This document shows positions 13,401 to 25,200 of a stretch of 64,000 nucleotides of DNA, piece by piece. Position numbers and translations under genes: made by a program. The notes under the pieces were generated by a model, which was not told the origin of the DNA, ran no database searches, and saw only the letters and a program-made list of their open reading frames with translations. The DNA comes from Euglena gracilis (taxonomy: Eukaryota > Euglenida > Euglenophyceae > Euglenales), in NCBI GenBank assembly GCA_039621445.1, contig CP154956.1, positions 31,440,667 through 31,504,666 of the forward strand, given 5' to 3'. Each line of letters begins with the position of its first letter. Position 1 is the first letter of the stretch.

Positions 13401-16400
13401 GGCTCTTCATAATGTGCTGCAGGGCTTCAGAAACAAGCAAATGGGTGGACCTGTCACCCCACCTCCAGAACACCACCTGGCACTGGCAGTTGCAATGGAG
13501 GAAATAGGGGGAGGTGAAGACCTCGGTTTTGTGCATTTTTGGTGAATTTCTCACTCAGGCGAGATAAGTACCAGGGGTTTCACAACTCGGCGACAATTTT
13601 TTTCATTCAGAGGGTCAAAAACACCAAATTGTACCGTTCCCTTGGTGGCACCATCGGGAAAATGCGAAAATAAAAAAAAAAAAGGAGGGACGACATGTCA
13701 CAGCTCAAAAACTTGGGTCCCAACTCTCTAAAACAAAAATAAAATTTTCTTCTTTTTGTGTCGGTGCAGAAAAAATACACACACCTACACAAAAAAGCTT
13801 AGTTCGAGTTGCACCGGCTCAGTAAATGGTTGAGAGGAACCCAATTGAGTTAGGGGTAAATGTATTTCAGTTTAACACCTGCTTGTTGGGTGAAGGCGCA
13901 CGTATCACATTCAGGCTCATGGGTCAGTGCCAAGGGAGGAGGCCGATCTTCCCAGCAGACTCCCACACCTCGTGGTACACCCGACCGTCGTCGCGGAACC
14001 GTCGCATCCAACCTTGGGGCACCGCCGCCATCACGGTGTCGGGGCTGAAGGCACTCGCAAGGTCGCAGCAGGCAGTGCCCCCGATCACATCATTGCTTGC
14101 TGAAACCCAGAAACCCTTTCCACACCGAAAAAAGGCATTCATTAGTTTAAACCAGATTCCCCCTGGGCAGGCTTCTTTTTAGGTTTGGACGGGTAAATCA
14201 CCTCTTAAGGCTCCAAGGGGTCTGAAGACTTCACTTCAAAACCCCCCAAAATCGCGCCATCTGCAGGCCGCATTTCCCAAATGGGGGGGTTTGGCTTCAC
14301 GCCAGAACCCGGAACCACCCTCCCCTCCCCTGCGGGGAGTCTGCCTATTAAAAGAAATCTAGAAGAGGTGGCAATAACTCCATACTCTCAGACCGAAAGG
14401 GATTTGGACGAAATTTTCTGGCGCCTTTGGTTGATTTTGTTGGCAGCCTTTATCTATCTATCCACTGCCCCCCCCCCCCGGGACAAGTAGTTAAATGAGG
14501 GTTTAATCATTGGACAGGTCCCCAATTCCCCACCACATGGGATAGGGGTTAGGATAGTTTCGGGACAGGGTTAGGGTTAGGGTTGGGGAGTAGGGTTAGG
14601 GTTTGGGATATAGGCCAAGTTAGGCCTAAAATTTAGGCCAGATTTCGGCCCAACCTGAACCCAAATCCACTTCGGAACGATAACCGTAACCAAACCCTGC
14701 CCCGAAAAATAATGGAAAACACCAGGAAAGTGCCGTCGAAACCCATCACTTTGCGCTTAAGAAGATGGACCTCTCCCCTCATTTAACTACTGCCCCCCCC
14801 CCCCCGGGCCGAGGGGGCAGTAGTTAAACAACCAACCAGTCACCACTCCACCTTGGGGCGTACGTTCAGCAACGGTATGCTCTATACTTGGTTTGATCCC
14901 CAGCATTCATGCCTCCGACGCTCCAAGATACAATTGCGATCCGGGAAAAGGCAGATTTGAACATCTGTTCAAACACATGCACACACACTGCTACGCTCAC
15001 AACCTGATCCAGAAGCAGAGGTGTCCCACCAAAAGCCACCGCGGTGTATGGGGCTGTGCGGGAAAGCCTGGTGGGGGGTTGAACCCCCCCCACCACCCAT
15101 AGGGGTTCGGAGCATACCATTGCTTGGCGACCCCCCCGGGAGAGGGAGGGGGGTCACTTTCCACTCTGAAAAAACCTCAGTCACTTTCCCCCCAAAAACC
15201 AGTCAATCACTTTACCCCCCCCCCCCGGGATCGGCCACTCTCGAATGCGCTTATGCTGGCAAGGCACTATGGTGACGCAAAGAGATTGGAGGTATGCTAC
15301 GCCAACCAAAAGGCCCCCCGGGGGGCCCTTTGGTTGAATCAGGTCAATTTTTTTTGCGTTATTGATGGAATAGGGTTAGGGTTAAGAGTTAGGGTTAGGG
15401 TTAGGCCTAACTTATGGATTAGGGTTAGGTGCGCAAGTTAGGCCTGAACTTAGGCCGAACTTGCACACCTGACCCAATTCCTTCAATACCGCAAAATCCT
15501 GATCCAACTAAAGGGCCCCCCCGGTGGGCCCTTTAGTTGGAGGCTGCCATGTATTTATACATATACACATATATATGCATATACATATAATATATTATAT
15601 ATATTATACACATATATGTATGTATGTTACGTCAATCATTGTGAAGAGACAGAATGCCTGGGTGATAGAGCTTCGAATGAGGAGCAGGCAATGGACATTC
15701 TCCAAAAAGTCTCAAAAAATTCCAAAATATTTCCGGCGCTTTTGGCGCCAGGCCAGCCACTTTTCATTTTCGGCCTATCCCCTCCGGGGGGGGGGGAGGG
15801 CTCTTGACCAGAAAGCCAGTCAGTCACTCTGAAAAAACCAGTCAGTCACCCCCGGGGGGGGGGGGACAGGTGTTAAACAATGGTATGGTTCGGAGGTTCC
15901 TTGCACAGCCCAAGGAGGCGGGGCCAACAGAGAGCTGGGCGGGGGGGGGGGGGGGGGGGGGGGGCGGGGGCCACAGCCTGATTGCCGGCGACTTCGTTGG
16001 CGATGGGGCCCAACAGCACCGCCCGGGGGCAGCGCAGGGCAGCGGGGAGGTCCACAGCCTCGATGGACCCGCCGGGGTGGGGGGCGGGCCGCTGGCATGT
16101 GCACGTGTGTATGTGCATGTGAGTATGTGTGGGTGTGTCCTGCTGTGTGTCTGTGTGAGATTTCGAATAGCAACCAATGTCATGCTCAAGAAACACAGGA
16201 TACATCCTCTGATCGCAGTGCACAAACAATAATGCCCACTGTGAATATGCCCTGTGTGACTGCACCCCACTGATGCAAATCATAGCACTCTGCCTGGGGA
16301 TAGTTTTGCAATTGAAAAAACATTCAACAAAAAAGACAGCCAGCTCCGGAGGTCAGTGCCGGGGCGGCAGCGGCCCGGCCATAGCAGTACTGGGTGCGGC

Positions 16401-17380
16401 CAGCGGCGGTGTACACGTTGGCGTACGTGGTGGTGGTGGCGCTGGGGAGCGCCAAGACCTCGGCCACCGCGCGCAGCTCTGCAAGGTCGACGTCAGGGCC
16501 AGCACGGGTTACCACCGTGGGGCGCCGACCGAGGCGGCAGGAGGGGCTGCCTGGGGGCCTCCGGGCAACCCAGCCTCCAGCCTGGACTGACCCATGATGC
16601 ACCTCCCCTCCCAGCGGTCCAGTCCAGAGGGGGGGGGGATGCAACACGGACCCTCAAAAAAAACAAGACACAAACAAAACGCAAAACAACGCAAATAAAC
16701 ACAAAATAGCGCAAAAAAAACACGCAAATTGCATGCAAATTCCTTCAGGAGATCCTCTGGAATGTACGCTTTTCCACTGGAGAGGACTTAGAAAAGTTTT
16801 CAGCTCCCCGGGGAAATTTTTTGTTCAATCCAAAAATGACAAAAATGGACAAAATTTTTGGTCTCAGGGGAAAATCGGGGCCAAAACGAGAATTTTTTCA
16901 TAGTCAAAAAGCTCTTCCAGCAAAAATCCAAAAATCGCTGGGGAAAAAAACAAAAAACAAAAGGCACACATTTTGCCAAATCGAGAAATGCAAAAAAAAA
17001 ACCCCCGCAAAAAACGCATTTGCGTTCCCCCCTTGCCCAGTCCCATCCCTGGACGATGTGTGTCCTGGTGCGCTGCTGTGTCTTGTCAATGCCTCCTGCC
17101 CCTCTCCGCACCGATGGACACCCAGCAGACGCATCGGCACCCATGGACGCCGGCCCGCCCAACCCACAGACCACCGTCTCACACGCGCCTCGGTTGGGCG
17201 GGCCGCCCCTCCGCGGAAGGCGGTCACGGCGGCGAAGCTGACGGTCCCCCCGAGGCGGTACGGCCCCCGCGCGTCGGGGCCCAGCAGGTCCCGCGCGACG
17301 TGCCCCACGAGGAGCACGTCCGGGGCCTCCCCAGCGGCGGGGGACTCCCCTTGCGGGTCCGGCCCGGCCTCCGGTGCCAT
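4480..17380 (-). CDS. PfkB-family carbohydrate/inositol-type kinase, nine exons
   Basis: This is a ribokinase-fold sugar or inositol kinase of the PfkB family. The exons on the minus strand are about 17380-17216 (LLVGHVARDLLG, YRLGGTVSFAAVTAF), 16533-16348 (LGRRPTVVTRAGPDVDLAEL, TTTTYANVYTAAGRTQY), 16064-15984 (RAVLLGPIANEV), 14064-13955 (DLASAFSPDTVMAAVPQGWM), 10742-10684 (LAMLILSLEDLDGD), 10399-10323 (RVFPLVPLVVLTEYRDGSTI), about 9944-9888 (AAHVERIHVPPRPAVET), 9467-9378 (DPTGAGDVFATAFL, the PfkB signature 2 with the catalytic Asp in GAGD) and 4722-4480 (NVAASFSIEQPGVGGIP to the stop). The protein is about 355 aa, a normal PfkB length. The start is taken at 17380; the frame is open to a further Met at 17491. 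A small exon near 10130-10090 may also exist. Introns 3, 5, 7 and 8 have euglenid nonconventional ends. The substrate cannot be told from sequence. Confidence 0.85.
6283..6670. mobile_element. CCAACGACC-ended element, copy 2
   Basis: It begins with CAACGACCGGTAACTTCTG and ends at TAGTCGTTGGAC. The interior matches the copy at 1.92-2.27 kb in layout: two GTCCTCCGACC blocks, a TTGGACAAGGGGTCAAAAAA block, a CCAGCGCTTCG motif and runs of TTTTTGGCC. Confidence 0.6.
6700..7300. repeat. Long satellite-like repeat, short copy
   Basis: Two units carry GGGAAATCAAAATACCG-type and GGGCTTCAATTTAGGTCTC-type blocks, each followed by a GAAAAATTGGTTTTTT-type block. The same series is longer at 18.1-19.24 kb and inverted at 49.4-50.1 kb. 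Confidence 0.7.
7735..8825 (+). pseudogene. Reverse transcriptase/RNase H remnant of a retroelement
   Basis: The first segment (about 7735-8165) holds the RT fingers/palm end: LPFGWNMSPILAQ (motif B) and YLDEILLL where the catalytic YxDD box is expected, so the second Asp is replaced by Glu. The second segment (about 8150-8825, different frame) is an RNase H domain: FTDAALG, EAAAIEY, IGDNMGTLL and WVPSHLNPADAPSR, giving the D-E-D set. The frame break falls in a triplicated CCTTTTACCCCCTCT stretch (8102-8150), consistent with slippage. No upstream RT motifs, LTRs or integrase are visible. The RNase H with NPAD.PSR ending fits LTR/DIRS-type elements and pararetrovirus- or hepadnavirus-like RTs; I cannot decide which. 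It sits antisense inside the kinase intron and is not expected to be active. Confidence 0.75.
9889..9941 (-). other. Exon edge: candidate start of kinase exon 7
   Basis: The minus frame reads HSAAHVERIHVPPRPAVET and then joins DPTGAGD across the intron 9468-9887. That intron has CAGGGGCGG near its 5' end and GCCTG near its 3' end; 3 nt before CAG and 5 nt after CTG keep the frame. The left boundary of the preceding intron is not resolved. Confidence 0.45.
10405..10680 (-). mobile_element. Poly-T TIR element acting as a kinase intron, copy 1
   Basis: The element starts CAGGGTTTTTTTTTAAGACC and ends GTCCAAAACTAAAAAAAAAC followed by TCCTG, giving matching CAGG(N)TTTTTTTTTA termini. It is flanked by a perfect 8-bp duplication GGCTCAAA at 10397-10404 and 10681-10688. 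On the minus strand, cutting 3 nt before CAG and 5 nt after CTG restores LEDLDGDLSRLDRVF with one copy of the duplication. There is no GT or AG at the ends. Its interior GTGCTAAAAATAGCACC block recurs in the copy at 27.4 kb. Confidence 0.88.
10745..13954. other. Kinase intron 4, no gene seen
   Basis: This 3.2-kb stretch holds AT-rich DNA with GTGCAAATGTG-type motifs (11.2-11.5 kb) and G/C runs with imperfect palindromes around 11.67-11.73, 12.02 and 12.66-12.77 kb. It also has a direct duplication of TCACATGCTCTCTATGAGGC-like sequence (12088-12125 and 12170-12212). No convincing exon was found. Confidence 0.4.
14464..14829. mobile_element. Foldback element with telomere-like core, copy 1
   Basis: The arms are AGTAGTTAAATGAGGG (14486) and CCCTCATTTAACTACT (to 14791). 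A further GGCAGTAGTTAAA lies beyond a C/G palindrome. The core at 14567-14635 has repeated TTAGGG and the palindrome TTAGGCCTAA. Confidence 0.7.
15302..15540. mobile_element. Foldback element with telomere-like core, copy 2
   Basis: It begins CCAACCAAAAGGCCCCCC and ends GGGCCCTTTAGTTGG; each arm is itself a palindrome around the G/C run. The core (15370-15470) has TTAGGG repeats, TTAGGCCTAA and GCACACCTGACC, as in the elements at 14.5 and 45.2 kb. Confidence 0.75.
16349..17215. other. Kinase intron 1 and exon 2 region
   Basis: Intron 1 (16534-17215) starts CGCGGAGGGGCGGCC on the minus strand and ends GGCAGCCCCTCCTG, a decayed inverted pair; it has no GT/AG at the joining points. Exon 2 (16533-16348) is GC-rich with strong G/C third positions. 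Intron 2 (16065-16347) is GT-rich, and its ends are not resolved. Confidence 0.45.
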
Positions 17381-17654
17381 ACGAGGTGGGGGGGGGGGGC
17401 GACCGCCGGGCCTGGGGCTGGGAGAGGGGCGAGGCAAGGAAGCCGGGGAGGGCGCCCGGCTTCGGGTGCCACACCACCTCCGTTGTGGCAACGTGTTCGA
17501 TCTCTGCCCGCCCCCTGAACGGTCCGCGACGCGATGCAGTGTTCCGCAACGTTTGGGAAACTATTGCGGCTTGGATCGCTTGGATCGCGGCGGGAGGGTC
17601 AACTGCACCCATGCCCACGCCAGGAAGACCATGGCAATGACTCTCTCACTGTAC

Positions 17655-17799
17655 GGAACGAAAAATAAAATAAACGAACAAAATAAAATAAATAAATAAA
17701 TGAATAATAAATAAATAAATAAATAAATAAAAACATAAATACAAAAATAAATAAATAAATAAATAAAAAAATAAAAAAATAAATATATACATACATATA

Positions 17800-17851
<52 letters not shown>

Positions 17852-17889
17852 GTATAAATAATGAATAAATAAATAAATAAAATAAATGT
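17655..17889. repeat. (AAAT)n microsatellite
   Basis: AAAT/AATA units are interrupted by a short TATATACATACATATAT stretch. It is about 95% A+T and lies just upstream of the kinase start. Confidence 0.95.
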
Positions 17890-18099
17890 CTCACATTGGA
17901 GCACACATGGGAAACGGCAGATGGCGAAAGAGGAGGGTGGGTTGATGGACATTTTTATAGAACACGGAGCATTTGGCCCAATTTGGCCTTCACCAGGTTT
18001 TGAATAATGCTGAGCTCTTTGCGTTGCGCGTTTTTTTCACTGTAAAACCGAAAACGTAGCTCGGATGCTAGGCAGAGGCGGAGGTATGGGAAGAAATTT

Positions 18100-19240
18100 T
18101 TGGTCTGTTTTGGTCCTCATTTTCGGCTCAAAAACAGTTTTTACAGGTCTGGGAGGCCAAAAAAACATCGTTTCGGGCCAATTTTTTTTCGATTTTTTCG
18201 ACTTTTTTTGACCCATTTTTGACCCTAACTCCATGGATTTCGGGCCCAAAACGGCCGGGGGGTCAAAAAACGCTCATTTTGGGTTAAAAAAAAGTTTTTC
18301 TGGGTCCGGGAGGCCAAAAAACATGGTTTCGAGCAAAAAAAAATTTCGATTTTCTTCGACTTTTTTAACCCCAAATGGTCGAAAACGGCCAAGTCAAGCA
18401 GATCAAAACTGTACAAAACGGCACCAAACGGCCGAAAAATGGCCGTAACTCGGGCAAGGCGGGGGAGTTGTAGGGAAATCAAAATACCGTTCGATGGAGC
18501 ATTTTAAGGGCTTCAATTTAGGTTTCCGGACATTTCTTTTGATTCCCCACCGTTTTTTTGAGAAATTTCAGAAAAATTGATTTTTTGACCCCAAAAACGG
18601 GCCAAAAATGGCTGAATCACCAGCCTGCCGTGCTGTTTTGGGCCGTAAATAGGCCATATTTCGGGCCAGGCTGGGAGTTGCGGGGAAATCAAAATACCCT
18701 GGCGTTCCAAGGGCTTCAATTTAGGTCTCCAGACATTTCCTTTGATTCTGCCTCATATCCGAGATATTTTGGTGACATCGATTTTTTGACCCTGAAAACA
18801 GCCCAAAATGGCCCCAGAAATGGGTCAAAACTGGCCGAAAAACTGGCCGTAACTCAGGCTACACGAAGAGTTTTTTGGGGGGGAAAGTAAACCATGGTTG
18901 GATGGGGCATTCCATGGCTTCATTTTTGCTCTCCAGACATTTTTTTTGATCTTGATTCATTGTAGAGATTTTTTTGGGAAAAATCGATTTTTTGACCCAA
19001 AAGCAGCCCAAAAAAAAAACACCCCAAAATGGCCGTTTTGGGCCGCAAAAGTGCACCAGCACGGGCCAGGCGTGTCGGCGGCCAAAACGGCGAATGGGGG
19101 GTGATAGAAGGCCTCCAGGGGTACATTTCGTCAGACCGACATTTCCAGAAGTAATGTACGTTTTCTCGAGATATTTTCGAAAAATCGATTTTTTGACCGA
19201 TTTCTGACCCCGTCGAAATGGCAGAGTCGGAAGAGGGGGG
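18100..19240. repeat. Long satellite-like array, main copy
   Basis: At least four diverged units of about 200 bp each carry a CAAAATACC-type block, GGGCTTCAATTTAGG, CCGGACATTTC and GAAAAATTGATTTTTTGACC. It ends with GGCAGAGTCGGAAGAGGGGG. The same end occurs in reverse orientation at 49.40 kb. Confidence 0.8.
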
Positions 19241-20130
19241 AGGGGCAATACCGAATAATTCGGGCTTGGTGGGGTGTTGGGTGTCAAACAGAGGTGATTC
19301 AGAAACTAGAACAGATACTAGTCTCGTGACTGAAAAAAAAATCCATAAACCGGGCCGGGATCATGGTGATAATCCGCAGTTTTCACAGTCTACTCAAAGG
19401 GGAGGAGGGGGGGTTCTACCCCCCCCCTTTTCCCCGGTGGTAAGCTTCGCTCTTAAAGAGCTCAGCGACCCCCCATATTTCCCAGGTTTTGAGCTGGAAC
19501 ACCCCTCCCTAGCATCACTATGCCCATGCGTGAAATATATTAGACAGACAAACAAAACTGAAATGAGAGAACCAGCAAAGATGGAACTCCTCTTCGGATC
19601 ACCACAATCACAGCTGATCTTTGGCTCACAGCTGCAGCGTCCCTTCCTGACTGACAAATCTTTTCTCCAGCGCTTTCCACCGAAGGGGAACTTTTTTTAA
19701 CATGAATTTTTTTTGCGGATTTTGATCTGGAAAAACTCCCAAAAATGCAAAGAACGGGGTGGTTTGACAGGTTTTTGTGGGGTCCAAAAATTTCGGTGCT
19801 TCGTTCAGGCAATGGAAAATATTTTTTTCATTTGCGGGGGCTGCAAGCAGACCCCCCCACCCTGTTTCTGTGAGCTGCCTTTGGTTTGGGCGGCTGAGCA
19901 GGAAATGAAATTTACCTGGGGAGGCCAGAGCAAGAAAACAGCTGCCGGCTGCACCTCTCTGCCGGGGTGGGTGATCCCCCAGTTTCAGCAACAACCTCAC
20001 ACTTCACTTCACAATGGAACTGCAGCGGAGTTGACCGCTGCTGGTCGGATTGAGAAATAATTGACAATGGCGTGAAGCAAAGGCTTGGATGGGCAGTCCA
20101 GACTGCAACACAGTGTGAAAATCTACGATT

Positions 20131-20385
20131 ATGGGGGACATTTCCCGGGAAGGACAGCTTCACAGTCCACTTTGGCAGTCACAATACGTCCAGGCGCACC
20201 GTCCGTTCGAGGCCCAGGACCAGCCCAAGGATACGGCTGTCGGGGGCCACACTACCATCCAATGGATGCAGCATGGCGGGTGGACTGCTGCCTTTTTCGG
20301 CTCACAGCGTCAACGAGTGTACTCACTGGAAAGCGGCAGGGAAGAGAGGAGGACACTTTGCAAGGTGGGGGTGGGGGTTATATAA
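20131..20385 (+). CDS. Orphan open frame, unrecognised
   Basis: An 84-codon plus-strand frame reads KDTAVGGHTTIQWMQHGGW in the middle. Codon third positions are mixed, unlike the GC-rich host exons, so it may be captured DNA or chance. It has no clear start context or partner exon. Confidence 0.15.
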   Translation: MGDISREGQLHSPLWQSQYVQAHRPFEAQDQPKDTAVGGHTTIQWMQHGGWTAAFFGSQRQRVYSLESGREERRTLCKVGVGVI

Positions 20386-20519
20386 TGATCGGCCGGTTGT
20401 CTGGGTGACAAACATGGTCAGGGCAGGCATTGGGGGGGGGGGGAAAGCAGCGGAGTTGTTGCGCGGCATCACTGGGAATGGGTGCCTGTCGGCGACCCAC
20501 CGGTAGCACACCAATCCTT

Positions 20520-22203
20520 TCAACATTCAATATTCATACGGTCAGGCCCATTTGCATTTCTCACCAACCCTTCTTGTCCCTTTCCACCAGATATATACTT
20601 CGATCCAGGCTGACAATATTCTGCTGACATTTGGAACGCTGCGCATGCGCCAGCACCTTGGGAACGGCACAAACAATACACCAGCAGCAAAACACTTTCC
20701 GGAAGAAAGAAAGCCTGGCCATACATCGGTGGCCCCTCGCCGCCGGCCCCCAGGCGGAAGAACATCTCGTCCGTTTCCGTATGGGTAGCCTTGTCCCTGC
20801 CACGGTCAGAGGTTGTTTTAAAACCCAAGGGATGGAGGGGGAGGGACGGACCCACTTACCCGTCCCCTTGGGGGTCAACTTTGTTTGGTGCCTCCTGCCG
20901 AAAACAGAGGAAACCCCCCAGGGTGCCCACTCAGCCCGGGGTAGAGCTGGAGCCCCCCCCCCCTGGGGAACCAAACTTAAAAAAAAAATCCCTGGCCCCG
21001 GTACAGGCAGAACTGCAGGACGATGACCGCGTCCAGGCAGAGTTGCAGCGACCCGCAGATGAGGAACTGCACGGGACTGCCTGTCAGAACAAAGTAGGCC
21101 GTCTTCACCCCGGGCCCAGGGCGTGAGGTCCCGGTCGGCGCAATTATTGCAGCTTCCCATTGGCACGCGCAACGCACGCGAAATGCTCGTGCTGTGTACC
21201 ATTTGGTATGTGCGCACAATACACACCACATTGATATTGCGAGGTGATTGGCATGAATTGAATGGCGGTGAAACAATCAACTACGGGAAACAATTGCATT
21301 GCTTGGTCGGCCACGACATTTCAATAAAAGCAAACAGCTGGCCAACACCCCCCCCCCCACCACCAGTGGCCAAAAACAACAACAACATCCAGTATCACTC
21401 CCTGGCCGTCGCCCAGCACCCACGCCGCCACCAAAACAAGGCTGAGCCCCTCTGCAGCAGGGCGGCGCAAATGAAAAAAAAAGCCCCCGCATTCGAAAAT
21501 CCTGTCCCCAACACGCTCAGCTGGGTACCTCATCACTGGAGTGCTCACTTCTGGAACGGATGCGTAAAGAACATTTGTATTTGCATTTGCATTTGCAGCA
21601 GAGAAGAATATCTGAGCTTGTCTGCCATACGCATCTGCCTCTCCGCTCAAAATGGCCCACTGTGTTGGCAAAAATGGACTCATTAAAAATGGTAATACTT
21701 GCTCTGACACTTCTGTTGCCAAGCCAATGGCACGTTCCCTTGCCGTCAGTGTGGGGAGGGTAGTCAATAGAGCCAGAATTTTCGATCCGGCGAGGGGGGG
21801 GGTGTCCCAGACCAACGGGTGTTGCAGCCATGCCGGCCAGGATTTCAACTTGCACTTTGAAGTTTTGTCCTGCTGACAAAAAAAACCCGCTTCGCATCAG
21901 GTGGGGGTCTCCCCTCTTTTATGCACAAAATGAGTTTGCCACCCCCATCAACAAGAGAAGGCGGCCGCAACCAGATCAAGCGCCACCCCCGGGGGAAAGG
22001 GGAACCAATCCCCACCCCATCACGGTCACAAATCGGACCGAGACACTCGCTGGACGCAAGGGCCGATTGGCGCCTGCCCAGCCCTGGGCCACGCTCCGCT
22101 CCTTTCCGTTCTCCCACACCTGTGGCACCACAAGCGTCGCCTCCGTTAGGAGTGAGAGGTACCCCGCCGGCAGGGCCTCCAGGAGTGAGTATGTGTGAGT
22201 GTG

Positions 22204-22235
<32 letters not shown>

Positions 22236-25200
22236 TGTGTGTGTGTGTGTGTGTGAGCGTGTTGTTAGCTGTGTGTTTGTTTATTGCATGTGTAAATGTG
22301 TGTGTATGTTGTGTGCGGGGTGTGTGTATATTGTGTGCGGGGTGTGTGTGGGTGTGTGGGTGTGGGTGTGTAAATGTGCGTGTATATGTTGTCTGTGCGG
22401 CATATGTGTGCGTGTGTCTTGTGTGCAGGTGGGGTGATGGGGTTGTATGTGTGGAGCGCCTCCATTTTAGGACCCTCAGCATGGCTTTGCACTCCAGCCA
22501 GCCCGTTGTACCTCACGCCCCTCCACTTAAGCCAACCCGGAATCGCCCCGCAACGCGCAGTACCCTGGTGGGCCCTGGAGACCACCTCGAAGTACAGGGG
22601 GATGTGCTCGCAGCGGAGGGTGAGGAACGTCAGGCCCAGGGCGGCGGCGAGGAACATGAGCAGGTAAGATGCGAAATCCTCCTGGCCAGGCTGCGTTGGA
22701 CCAACCCCCGGGCGGCGGCCGGGGCGGCGGGGGGGGGGGGGGCATCGGAGTGCTGTCTGAGGTGTGTAAGGCAGCCCCCCCCCGGAGACACAAAAAACCC
22801 CAATAAACGACGCTTCCCGCTCCGCTCGGCCGCCTCCGTGCTAAAAAAAATTACCGGCCTGGGCGACCGTTTACGGGGCTCCAACCCACCGGCGCACTTG
22901 CTCTAATTGTCGCTAAGGGCGGCAGGGTGACAAGCACCATTCTAGCTGCGGCGGGCGACGGCAGCAGCCCCCTCCCCCTGGGGTGGTGCGCCTGACAGGT
23001 CAGCAGCCAAGAATGGCACTTTTCCTGGCGGCTGCTTCTTTGGCTGCGTTGGAGCCGAGCGTGCCCCGGTGCCTTTGACCATGTGCCCCCCCCCTCCCGG
23101 GTTGGGTCGGCCACGCCTTGAATGCAGCCTGCTCCCAGTGCCAGAAGCTGGAGAAATGGCCACGCAGGAGGCTTCGCCCTCGCTGGGATGAGACCGGGAA
23201 CGACGTGCACACCTGTGGGGCGGGGCGGGGAGGGGTTGGGCCACGGCGCAATTCGGGATTCAGAGGGGGGCAGGGGGGAGGGGGTAGATTTTCCACGAAG
23301 GGGAAAAGAGCAATGGCTGGTAGCTTTTTGAATGTGCAATTCTTGGGTCTTTGCTGGGGGGGGGGTCAGACTGGCTGCAATTTCCCTGAGTTGAACAATG
23401 GTTCCTTTTCCCGGGAACAGCCCCTTTCTGAAAGCAAAAGGCGTACTGGTGCTTTTTCAGCTTCACGAGAAAATATATTTATTATATATATTTTTTCCTC
23501 GTTGTCAATTCCAGAAAAGAGCATCTCCAACACCTCAAACAACACCAACAACACCAAACATCTCATGTCAGAACGAGCCGAAGAATGGAAGAACAGAGCC
23601 AGCCAGCCAGCCAGCCACACCCACCCATCCACCCACCCACACGCACGCACGCAGGGCACACTATTTATTGCTCAAAGACCCTGGGGGTCCACTGGCTAGC
23701 CATTTTGCTGGACACTGTGACCCCCAACCCTCCGGGGGGGGGGGTCGCGGGTCTAATTCCTCTAGCGCTGCACTCCGAAGTGGAACAGAGGCTGTTAATA
23801 TGTTTTGGCTGATTTTGTTCTGCATTTTTTGGCAAGCTTTGAGGTTCCCAAAATTTTCTTGGAGCTTTGCACCGGTTACTGAAAAATTTCCACTAGCTAG
23901 CCCTGCTGGCGGACCCCCCCCCCCCGGTGGGAGGGCTCCGCAAGGATTTCCAGCCAAATTTAGACCAGCTGCAGTCCAGCCCACTCCCCGTGGGAGGGGG
24001 TACTGCAAACCCTTAAGCAATAGCCTGGACAAGAGAGAGATATGTGGGAAATCACGGTCATCACCAACAGGTGGAACAAGTCCCAGGCTTCGTCCCTCAG
24101 TCACCTAGAGCCCGAGAGCCTTCCCAGGCCGGGCTCAGGGACCAGGTTTTCAATGCGTGGGCCGGGTGGAGCCACTGCTGCAACTGCCCAGGGCGAAAGA
24201 GTATGGTGCTCCCGCCAGCTCAGGCAGTTGACAAATATGAGTTAGGCTCCTCGCACAGCAACGGAGAAGGTGGGGTGCCCTCGGCCTGCAAGGAGATGAG
24301 CACACGGTTCCTCCTGCACAATCTCAAAGGCAGTCGACACCAAGGAGAGAGTCACAAGGTCAAGCCCTTACCCTTCTGGTGAGACGTGGGCCGGGCTCCC
24401 CATAACTTGCTTTGCACGTGACTCTTTGCACTGGCCCATTCCTCAGTTCCTGAGTGGGGAGCCAGGATCCCATCGACAACGGTCGTGGACAAGGGCATCC
24501 CCGAAGGGTGGCCACCTTCATGCGAGGGTGTGCCGTCACTGGCCCCCACTTCTGGCAACTGCAGCTCACGGGCCGCTCCTTGGGTGTGGGCACACTCGAG
24601 GGCCACGGAACTGCGGGGCTGCTCTCCAGGTGGGTGCCCAGAAGGCCATGACCCACCCGCCTGGATCGAGCTGTGGGTGGCCCCGGGGTTGACATACCCT
24701 TGGGTCCATGGAAGCCATGGGCCATCATCATGGCGCATTTTCCCCAGAATTGCGTGGCACGGTTGTTTCGCCCCCCATGCCTCGCCCCCAGTCTCCCATT
24801 TTGTGGGCTAAACCCACGGCGGCTCCCGCTGAACGACCGAACAGCTCAGGCCACCCCCTCCCCCCAGGGGTTGGTGCTGCGACCCAGGACCAGCAGCTTA
24901 AAATTGGGTATTCGGCCACAAGCCTTCGGATGCCGTCCGTATTTTTTGGCAATTTTCGCCTTTCTCCACACCGAAAGGGCCTTGACTGGCCCTCCCCAAA
25001 GGGCGCTGTCCCAGAGGGCGCCCCGTAGGTGGTGGAACCATTTTTCCGTCCTGCGCTGCCTTGCTTTTGGGGCTTGTTTTTTTCAGGCCCCCACTCCCAC
25101 CCCCGGGAGGGTGATGCAATGCTTGTTTTAACGGTCTGAACCACACAGACAAGAGCGTTGGCAGGGCCGCCACCCCTGACGATGCCCTATGACAGATTCC

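Larger units (their letters stand above)
14069..15980 (-). mobile_element. Nonconventional intron body (kinase intron 3), 1.9 kb, composite
   Basis: On the minus strand it runs from CAGGCTGTGGCCCCCGCC to GATCGGGGGCACTGCCTG, which are inverted repeats of each other. Removal joins ANEVAG to DLASAF. It contains two foldback elements with telomeric cores and a block at 15.6-15.83 kb. A poly-G run of about 22 G lies at 15942-15964. Confidence 0.65.
17500..20519. other. Spacer between the PQ-loop gene and the kinase gene
   Basis: It contains the (AAAT)n block, the long satellite copy at 18.1-19.24 kb, and a degenerate element end near 19.4 kb (TTTTCCCCGGTGGTAAGCTTCG, seen inverted near 48.8 kb). 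The 20.13-20.39 kb part has a small plus-strand open frame. No recognised gene was found. Confidence 0.5.

Noticed and set aside
22199-22437. Cys/Val-rich frames over GT repeats
   Set aside because: Microsatellite translation within PQ-loop intron 5.
24352-24738. Overlapping open frames on both strands near 24.5 kb
   Set aside because: They lie in the GT-AG intron of the PQ-loop gene, with no conserved motif and no paired splice ends.
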